DNA of 64,000 nt from Mycobacterium sp. shizuoka-1 (GTDB taxonomy: Bacteria; Actinomycetota; Actinomycetes; Mycobacteriales; Mycobacteriaceae): NCBI RefSeq assembly GCF_002723835.1, contig NZ_BEWG01000082.1, positions 58,614-122,613 of the forward strand. The letters are read 5' to 3'. Position 1 is the first letter of the stretch, and the number at the start of each line of letters is the position of its first letter. Under the pieces are notes generated by a model. It did not search any database and was not told the origin of the DNA. It saw nothing but the letters and a program-made list of their open reading frames with translations. The position numbers and the translations under genes were made by a program. This document shows, piece by piece, positions 58,405-64,000 of this stretch.

Positions 58405-59871
58405 CTACAGGGTGAGGCCGGGGTACAGCGGGTTGGCCGCCAACAGCTCGGCGGACGCGGCATGAACCCGCTCGGCGGTGCCGTCGGCCAGCGTGTACTT
58501 GGCCTTGGAGGTGCCGTCGGCCTCGGTGTTGGTCAGCACGTCCACCACCAGCTCCGCGACCCGGTCGAACTCGGCCGGACCGAACCCCCGGGTCGTCAGT
58601 GCCGGGGTGCCGAACCGGATGCCGCTGGAGTACCAGGCACCGTTCGGGTCGGCCGGGATCGAGTTGCGGTTGGTCACCACACCGGCGTCCAACAGCGCCG
58701 ACTCCGCCTGGCGGCCGGTCAGCCCGAAGCTCTGCACGTCCAGCAGCACCAGATGGTTGTCGGTGCCGCCGGTGACCAGCCGGGCGCCGCGTTTGAGCAG
58801 ACCCTCGGCGAACGCCTTGGCGTTGTCGGCCACCCGCTGGGCGTACGCCTGGAACGACGGCTGCCGAGCCTCGGCCAGCGCGACGGCCTTGGCCGCCATC
58901 ACGTGCGACAACGGCCCGCCCAGCACCATCGGGCAGCCCTTGTCGACGGCCGGCGCGTACTCCTCGGTGGCCAGCACCAGGCCGCCGCGCGGGCCGCGCA
59001 GCGACTTGTGCGTGGTCGTGGTGGTGACGTGGGCGTGCGGCACCGGATCCTCGTCGCCGGTGAACACCTTGCCGGCCACCAGGCCGGCGAAGTGCGCCAT
59101 GTCCACCATCAGGGTGGCGCCGACCTCGTCGGCGATCTCGCGCATGGTGGCGAAGTTGACCCGCCGCGGATATGCCGAATAGCCGGCGACCAGGATCAGC
59201 GGTTTGAACTCGCGGGCGGCCGCGGCGACGGCGTCATAGTCGATCAGGCCGGTCTCCGGGTTCGTCCCGTAGCTGCGCTGGTGGAACATCTTGCCGGAGA
59301 TGTTGGGCCGGAAACCGTGGGTGAGGTGGCCGCCGGCGTCCAACGACATGCCCAGCAACCGCTGGCTGCCCAGCCGGGCGCGCAGCCGCTCCCACTCGGC
59401 CTCCGAGAGGTCGTTGACGCCCTTGACGCCGAGCTCCTTGAGCGCCGGCGACTCGATCCGGGTGGCCAGGATGGCCCAGAACGCGACCAAGTTGGCGTCG
59501 ATGCCCGAGTGCGGCTGGGCGTAGGCGTAGGGGGCGCCGAACAGTTCGCGCGCGTGCTCGGCGGCCACGCTCTCGACGGTGTCGACGTTCTGGCAGCCAG
59601 CGTAGAACCGGTGCCCGACGGTGCCCTCGGCGTACTTGTCGGACAGCCAGGTGCCCATGGTCAGCAGCACGGCCGGCGAGGCGTAGTTCTCGCTGGCGAT
59701 CAGTTTGAGCGAATCCCGTTGATCGGCAAGCTCTTTGCGGGTGGCCGCGGCGATCCGTGGCTCGACGGACTCGATCACCTCTAACGCTGCGCGGTAGGCC
59801 TCACTGGCCGTGGCGGCATAGTCCGCGCCCGGGGCGGCGGGAGAAGGCGAAATCGTCGAGTCTGCGGTCAT
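58405..59871 (-). CDS. glyA: serine hydroxymethyltransferase, long form
   Basis: The 488-residue product is a PLP-dependent SHMT that makes glycine and methylene-tetrahydrofolate from serine. The PLP Lys289 is in TTTTTHKSLRGPRGG, and LIASENYASPAV, KYAEGTVGHRFYAGC and DMAHFAGLVAG are family motifs. It is about 60 residues longer than the common bacterial GlyA (about 425) because of an inserted block at residues 136-172 (IESPALKELGVKGVNDLSEA and the following Arg-rich helix) and an N-terminal extension of about 40. The position next to desA2 and coaA matches M. tuberculosis glyA1, but the type differs. ATG at 59871 has TAGGCT six bases upstream. Confidence 0.93.
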   Translation of the reverse strand: MTADSTISPSPAAPGADYAATASEAYRAALEVIESVEPRIAAATRKELADQRDSLKLIASENYASPAVLLTMGTWLSDKYAEGTVGHRFYAGCQNVDTVESVAAEHARELFGAPYAYAQPHSGIDANLVAFWAILATRIESPALKELGVKGVNDLSEAEWERLRARLGSQRLLGMSLDAGGHLTHGFRPNISGKMFHQRSYGTNPETGLIDYDAVAAAAREFKPLILVAGYSAYPRRVNFATMREIADEVGATLMVDMAHFAGLVAGKVFTGDEDPVPHAHVTTTTTHKSLRGPRGGLVLATEEYAPAVDKGCPMVLGGPLSHVMAAKAVALAEARQPSFQAYAQRVADNAKAFAEGLLKRGARLVTGGTDNHLVLLDVQSFGLTGRQAESALLDAGVVTNRNSIPADPNGAWYSSGIRFGTPALTTRGFGPAEFDRVAELVVDVLTNTEADGTSKAKYTLADGTAERVHAASAELLAANPLYPGLTL

Positions 59872-59877
59872 GCCCCA

Positions 59878-59883
59878 AGCCTA
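59878..59883 (-). promoter_or_regulatory. -10 hexamer of a leaderless promoter (glyA)
   Basis: TAGGCT on the minus strand is 6 nt before the ATG at 59871. Confidence 0.5.
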
Positions 59884-59894
59884 TCCGCCGCTGT

Positions 59895-61112
59895 TCAGGC
59901 CGCGTCCACCCGCAGCGCCGACGGGGTCAGCGGCTCGTCGAGAAGGCGCCCGAACCGCTCGGTGAGTCCCACCCCGGCCGGTCGGTCGTCGAGCCAGGCC
60001 CGCAGCAGCCGGTACCCCTCGACATAGGTGCTGGTATAGGCCCGCCACAGCGGCGAGGACAGGAATCGCAGCATCTGCCGCGCCCTGGTGTCGTCGACCA
60101 GCAGCCAGCGCTGCAGGAAAGCGGCGACCTCGTCGGCGTCGCGATGCTCGTCGTGCAGCATCAGCGCGGCGTCCTGACGGACATCAGCCAGCGCGGCCGT
60201 CGCCTCCGACAGCGCCTCGGCCCGCTCGCCGTCGAACCGCAGCCCCAGATCGGCGTAGATCTCGCCGGCCCAACTCCCCCAGCCCGGTCCCACCGCGGCA
60301 TACAGCGCCAGGTCGGCGAGCCCCTCGGCCATCAGGCACTGTGGGGTGTTGACCAGGAAGATGGTCTGCTCCTGCTGGTCCTGGCCGGCCACCAGCCCGG
60401 CTTCCTTGCGGCAGTGCTCGGTGTGATGGCCCGGGTAGGACTCGTGGGCCACCAGCCGCGGCAGGTTGGCCATCTGCTGCTTGAGGTCGGCGTTGATCGC
60501 CACCGTCGAGCGGTAGTTGCCCTCGTAGTAGTTGAAGCCCGACCACGGCTTGTCGGTGACCACCTCGTAGACGATGGTTTCGGCGTCCGGCAGCGGGTAC
60601 GTCGCGCGGACCGTGTCGCGCAGCGCGCTGGAGAACGCCTGCACGCACTCCTCCAGTCGGGCCGGCGGGATCTCGTCGGCCCGGCGGTGGGCCTCCATCC
60701 GCTCGGCCAGCGGCCCGCTGCCACCGAGCACCTCGTCGATGCGGGCGTGGGCGGCCCGGTAGCGCTCCTGGTCGCCCCGGCTGATCTCGACATCGAAATA
60801 GTTGCGCACCTCGTCGACGAAACCCACCTGCTCGCCGGCGAACTTGCGGGCCGAGAACGCCAGGGCACGTAGGTGGGCCCCGATGAAGTCGGCGCGCTGA
60901 TCGGTGAAACCCGCCTCCCGCGGGACGTTCGGCAGCGCGGCGAGCAGCCGGTCGGCCTGCCGGGCCAGGTCGGCCGGTTCCGGGGCAGGCTCGTCGGCGA
61001 CCGCGCGACGCAGTTCGGGATCGCCGGTGAACGAGTCGACATAGCCCTCCTCGATGCGGTCGAAGCGCAAACCGAGGGTCAGGTAGTCGCGGATGAGGGT
61101 GCCGGGCTGCAT
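59895..61112 (-). CDS. DUF885 family putative metallo-hydrolase
   Basis: The 405-residue product belongs to DUF885, a family of putative zinc carboxypeptidase-like enzymes. A HESYPGHHTEH segment near residue 230 supplies the HExxH-like zinc motif, with further acidic residues in LMAEGLADLALY. No signal peptide is seen, so it would act in the cytoplasm. The ATG at 61112 has TAGCTT seven bases upstream; the longer in-frame region extending into coaA is a shadow of that gene. It is divergent from coaA (30-bp gap). Substrate unknown. Confidence 0.83.
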   Translation of the reverse strand: MQPGTLIRDYLTLGLRFDRIEEGYVDSFTGDPELRRAVADEPAPEPADLARQADRLLAALPNVPREAGFTDQRADFIGAHLRALAFSARKFAGEQVGFVDEVRNYFDVEISRGDQERYRAAHARIDEVLGGSGPLAERMEAHRRADEIPPARLEECVQAFSSALRDTVRATYPLPDAETIVYEVVTDKPWSGFNYYEGNYRSTVAINADLKQQMANLPRLVAHESYPGHHTEHCRKEAGLVAGQDQQEQTIFLVNTPQCLMAEGLADLALYAAVGPGWGSWAGEIYADLGLRFDGERAEALSEATAALADVRQDAALMLHDEHRDADEVAAFLQRWLLVDDTRARQMLRFLSSPLWRAYTSTYVEGYRLLRAWLDDRPAGVGLTERFGRLLDEPLTPSALRVDAA

Positions 61113-61119
61113 GTCAACC

Positions 61120-61125
61120 AAGCTA
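61120..61125 (-). promoter_or_regulatory. -10 hexamer of a leaderless promoter (DUF885 gene)
   Basis: TAGCTT on the minus strand is 7 nt before the ATG at 61112. Confidence 0.5.
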
Positions 61126-61142
61126 ACTGCAAGACTGAGCGC

Positions 61143-62081
61143 ATGGCGCGGCTGAGCGAACCCAGCCCTTACGTCGAGTTCGACCGGAGTCAATGGCGTG
61201 CACTGCGCATGTCGACCCCGTTGAAGCTGACGGAGGACGAGCTGATTGGGCTGCGCGGCCTGGGCGAGCAGATCGACCTGCTCGAGGTCGAAGAGGTCTA
61301 CCTGCCGCTGGCCCGGTTGATCCACCTGCAGGTGGCCGCCCGGCAGCGGCTGTTCGCGGCCACCTCCGAGTTCCTCGGCGAGCCGCAGCAGAGCCCGGAC
61401 CGGCCGGTGCCGTTCATCATCGGGGTGGCCGGCAGCGTGGCGGTCGGCAAATCCACCACCGCGCGCGTGCTGCAGGCGCTGCTGGCGCGCTGGGAGCACC
61501 ATCCGCGCGTCGACCTGGTCACCACCGACGGCTTCCTGTACCCCAACGCCGAGCTGGCCCGTCGAAACCTCATGCACCGCAAGGGCTTTCCGGAAAGTTA
61601 CAACCGCCGCGCGCTGATGCGATTCGTGACGACGGTGAAGTCCGGCGCCGATCAGGTCTGCGCGCCGGTGTACTCACACCTGATCTACGACATCGTCCCC
61701 GGCGAAAAGCACGTCGTCACGCATCCGGACATCTTGATCCTCGAGGGTCTCAACGTCCTGCAGACCGGCCCGACGCTGATGGTGTCGGACCTGTTCGACT
61801 TCTCGGTGTACGTCGACGCCCGCGTCGAGGACATCGAACAGTGGTACATCGACCGGTTCCTGGCCATGCGGGCCGGCGCGTTCGCCAACCCGGCCTCGCA
61901 CTTCCACCACTACGCCGGACTGACCGACAGCCAGGCCGTCGCCGCCGCCCGCGACATCTGGAGTTCGATCAACCGGCCGAACCTGATCGAGAACATCCTG
62001 CCGACCCGTCCGCGGGCGACCCTGGTGCTACGCAAGGACGCCGACCACGCGATCAACCGGCTCCGGCTGCGCAAGCTCTAG
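61143..62081 (+). CDS. coaA: type I pantothenate kinase
   Basis: The 312-residue product is pantothenate kinase type I, the first step of coenzyme A synthesis. The P-loop GSVAVGKS is at residues 97-104, with VTTDGFLYPN (Asp acid), RKGFPESYNRR, SHLIYDIVPGEKH and EGLNVLQTG following. It is the same length as M. tuberculosis CoaA (Rv1092c). ATG at 61143; an AAGACT hexamer lies six bases upstream, close to leaderless spacing. It is divergent from the DUF885 gene. Confidence 0.97.
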   Translation: MARLSEPSPYVEFDRSQWRALRMSTPLKLTEDELIGLRGLGEQIDLLEVEEVYLPLARLIHLQVAARQRLFAATSEFLGEPQQSPDRPVPFIIGVAGSVAVGKSTTARVLQALLARWEHHPRVDLVTTDGFLYPNAELARRNLMHRKGFPESYNRRALMRFVTTVKSGADQVCAPVYSHLIYDIVPGEKHVVTHPDILILEGLNVLQTGPTLMVSDLFDFSVYVDARVEDIEQWYIDRFLAMRAGAFANPASHFHHYAGLTDSQAVAAARDIWSSINRPNLIENILPTRPRATLVLRKDADHAINRLRLRKL

Positions 62082-62123
62082 CTGCGCCCGCCCGGCGAAT
62101 CCGCGCCGACCTCACCCCGCGCG

Positions 62124-62546
62124 TCAGCCGGTCGGCCCGCCGGTCAACGGATTCAGCCGCATCACCGGCAGCGGGAACTCGAACTCAGGTTCGGCGTCAT
62201 CGGGATGCCCGTAAAGGCCGATGGTGTACACGCCATTCGAATAGACCGTCATCGGCAGCTGATGAGCAAACACTCTGAACTTGTACGGAACACCGGGATT
62301 GTCCGGCCACTCCCAGGCGAACTCCAACAAGCCCACCCGCTCCCCCTCGGGAGACTTCGCGACTATATAGCGTCGTGGCTGGTAATCCGTTCCGCCACTT
62401 GCATATACGGACAGAACCAGCGGAAGCGTGATTTGCGAAGGCAGGCTCTCCACGTAGCAGCTGGTCATGGGGAAGCCCTCGGCGTTGACTCCACCCGCCT
62501 CCTCCAGCACCGCTTTGCGCGACGCAGCAAACGCAATCACCTTCAT
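62124..62546 (-). CDS. hypothetical protein (DUF6941-like)
   Basis: The 140-residue product is beta-rich, with segments LPSQITLPLVLSVYASGGTDYQ, RRYIVAKSPEGERVGLLEFAW and FRVFAHQLPMTVYSNGVYTIGLYG. This strand order resembles DUF6941-type single-domain proteins found scattered in actinobacteria, but similarity is only judged by eye. No signal, membrane segment or catalytic motif is seen. ATG at 62546 with a GAAGGG site eight bases upstream. It is convergent with coaA with a 42-bp gap. Confidence 0.6.
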   Translation of the reverse strand: MKVIAFAASRKAVLEEAGGVNAEGFPMTSCYVESLPSQITLPLVLSVYASGGTDYQPRRYIVAKSPEGERVGLLEFAWEWPDNPGVPYKFRVFAHQLPMTVYSNGVYTIGLYGHPDDAEPEFEFPLPVMRLNPLTGGPTG

Positions 62547-62914
62547 GCCGTGGCCCTTCGTTAGATCGGTGGGTGCCCTCGGCCTTGATGGTAGTCACCA
62601 GGCGACGCGAGGCCGACGCCGCGTGATCGATCGCCGCCCCACACCGAGGTACCCGCAATCGGCAAACAATACGACTGACCGGTCTGAGCGCGCGTTATGG
62701 GGTAATACAGCTAACTTCGTCGAACAATGCGCGCTACAAAGCGATTTCAGTAAAGTCTCTTTTCTATTGCGGGGACGTCAATTAATCGCTATACATGTGC
62801 TGTTGATCGACTGAGGCCGTGCGGCTTCGGTACCGAGTCACGCCGGGGTTGGGGTTCTTCTTTCTTTATTGCTTGGTGGGGATTCCGGCGTGCCTGAACA
62901 CGGGGGGCGTGTGA
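62547..62914. other. 368-bp noncoding stretch, partly AT-rich
   Basis: No gene is recognised here. The part from about 62690 to 62800 is visibly richer in A and T than the rest of the window. A possible promoter for the PGRS-like gene is TTGCGG (62767-62772) and TATACA (62790-62795) with a 17-bp spacer. The leader would be about 115 nt long. Confidence 0.4.
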
Positions 62915-64000
62915 ATGAGTGCTGCCGTTTCGCTGAATGTCGTTGCTGGGCTGCACTCGCGGCCTGCACCGCCGAGCTATGCCTGCTACGTGGGTCGAGT
63001 GGGGGCACTCGCCGTGGCCTTGGGAATCGGCGCAGCAGTCGCATCAGCGGCGGTCGCTGCCGCCGACACCGGTTCATCGTCGAGCGGCAGGCATCAGGGA
63101 GCGAGCGGAGAATCGGCCACCAACGTCGGGCCGAAGGCGACGAAACCCGGCGGGGCCTCAGCTGGCCCGCGGATCGGGCGCCCGTCCTCACCCGACCCTG
63201 ACAGCGGCTCGAACAGTCCTGCAGCACAGGGCAATACAACGACCAAGACATCCAAGCCGACCTCGGGCCGTGGACTTCGCACCACGAATCTCGCCGACTC
63301 CCCCAAGCGCGCACACCGTGCGTCGCCGACCAACGCGGTCAGTCTCCCGCCGACTCTGGCTGGTCCGTCGAGCACCCGCGCAGTCGGTCTGGCCGGTGCC
63401 ACCGACGTCACCTCGGCCGTCGGCAACTTCATTGCGACCTTCGTCGGCAACGGGACCGCGGCCCACCCCAATGGCGGAATCCTGGTGGGCAACGGGTTCA
63501 GCTATACCCTCGAGACCTGCACCGGCGGCACCGCGTGCAACGGCGGCCGCGCCGGCTTGTTCGGCAACGGCGGCGCCGGGTTCAACGGTGGCAACGGCGG
63601 GTCCGCCGGCCTCTTCGGCAACGGCGGCGCCGGCGGTGCGGGGGTCGCCGGGGTCAACAACGGCGCCGGCGGAAACGGCGGAGCCGGCGGCACATTCATG
63701 GGCAACGGCGGCGCCGGTGGCGTCGGCGCCGTCGGCGTGGCCGGGACCAACAACGGCACCGGCGGCAACGGCGGCCGAGGCGGCGACGCCGGTGCTCTCG
63801 CCTCGTTCAGCCGCGGCGGGGCCGGCGGGGCCGGCGGTGCGGGCGCTGCGGGATCCGGCGGCTCCGACGGCAAGGCAGCCGGCGCCTCCGGCGGCGACGG
63901 CATCAGCGGGGGCGCCGGCGGCTCCGGCGGCGCCGGCGGCAATGTCGGCTTGCTGACCTTGCTGAGCACGGCCGGCGCCGGCGGGATCGGAGGTCAGGGC
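62915..64000 (+). CDS. secreted PGRS-like glycine-rich protein without a PE domain (3' end missing)
   Basis: The frame starting ATG at 62915 is open to the window end (362 codons so far). Residues 27-50 form a Sec-type signal (GRVGALAVALGIGAAVASAA, cleavage near AVAAAD). A Ser/Thr/Pro-rich linker follows to about 165, then VGNGTAAHPNGGILVGNGFSY near 178, a Cys pair (TCTGGTACNGG), and from about 205 the PGRS array of GGAGG, GNGG and NGG repeats. No PE or PPE motif is present. Start is set by a GGGGGG site eight bases upstream. It probably sits on the cell surface. The C-terminus cannot be seen. Confidence 0.82.
   Translation, partial: MSAAVSLNVVAGLHSRPAPPSYACYVGRVGALAVALGIGAAVASAAVAAADTGSSSSGRHQGASGESATNVGPKATKPGGASAGPRIGRPSSPDPDSGSNSPAAQGNTTTKTSKPTSGRGLRTTNLADSPKRAHRASPTNAVSLPPTLAGPSSTRAVGLAGATDVTSAVGNFIATFVGNGTAAHPNGGILVGNGFSYTLETCTGGTACNGGRAGLFGNGGAGFNGGNGGSAGLFGNGGAGGAGVAGVNNGAGGNGGAGGTFMGNGGAGGVGAVGVAGTNNGTGGNGGRGGDAGALASFSRGGAGGAGGAGAAGSGGSDGKAAGASGGDGISGGAGGSGGAGGNVGLLTLLSTAGAGGIGGQG

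Noticed and set aside
63502..63969. A Pro-rich open frame on the minus strand.
   Set aside because: It is the antisense of the PGRS array, where GGC codons read as GCC and CCG.
1..64000. tRNA, rRNA, CRISPR array, insertion sequence or prophage.
   Set aside because: No repeat-spacer pattern, transposase, integrase, or tRNA-like cloverleaf was noticed by eye; a tRNAscan and Rfam search would be decisive.

Overview
The window is high-GC actinobacterial chromosome, almost certainly from a non-tuberculous Mycobacterium (Mycolicibacterium-like). Supporting content includes PIN-PhoH2, DesA2, CoaA, GlpX and class II fumarase in one block, paired Mce-associated membrane proteins, a WS/DGAT-family acyltransferase, KstR-type operators, a secreted PGRS-like protein at the right end, and many genes whose -10 hexamer lies only 6-7 nt before the start codon. 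From memory, the block from ychF (35.3 kb) to coaA (62.1 kb) follows the order of M. tuberculosis Rv1112 to Rv1092c, and the left end resembles Rv1144-Rv1142c. This synteny is recalled, not searched.

Region by region. 0-3 kb: an acyl-CoA cluster with a nitronate monooxygenase fragment, an SDR, alpha-methylacyl-CoA racemase and a divergent enoyl-CoA hydratase. 3-8 kb: a 46-bp palindrome before an orphan HicB-like gene, an MFS exporter, a CPBP protease overlapping an SDR-like gene, a gamma-carbonic-anhydrase-like protein and a secreted fasciclin protein. 8-15 kb: enoyl-CoA hydratase/thiolase pair, DUF3556 membrane protein under a KstR-type operator, DoxX protein, and a secreted DUF4214 + ParB-like protein. 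15-25 kb: WS/DGAT-like acyltransferase, SDR, two alpha/beta hydrolases, two Mce-associated proteins, a VOC protein, a hydroxyacid dehydrogenase, a LuxR-type ATPase regulator and a cytochrome P450. 25-33 kb: a lipocalin-like protein, a class III adenylyl cyclase, a YiiX-like papain-fold protein, an MPT63-like lipoprotein, an EAL-DICT protein and a MalT-like LuxR regulator. 33-35 kb: small enzymes (methyltransferase, DHFR-like, VOC, SnoaL-like). 35-45 kb: ychF, DUF6542 protein, ispH, lipid-droplet-type protein, xseA-xseB, 3beta-HSD, a lipoprotein, an epimerase-SDR-AI-2E operon. 45-62 kb: DUF4436 protein, HNH/DUF222 protein, PNPOx-like and dienelactone hydrolases, DUF4245/glpX/fum, antiporter, polysaccharide deacetylase, quinone oxidoreductase, phoH2, desA2, a long-type SHMT, DUF885 protein and coaA. 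62-64 kb: a hypothetical gene, a 368-bp noncoding stretch and the 5' part of the PGRS-like gene.

Much of the window concerns lipid, sterol and acyl-CoA metabolism and envelope proteins. Two perfect matches to the KstR operator consensus sit directly at leaderless-type promoters, before the DUF3556 gene and the 3beta-HSD gene. A second shared motif (15 of 18 bases identical) lies upstream of the SDR and of the thiolase-hydratase operon. I saw no rRNA, tRNA, CRISPR array, insertion sequence or prophage.
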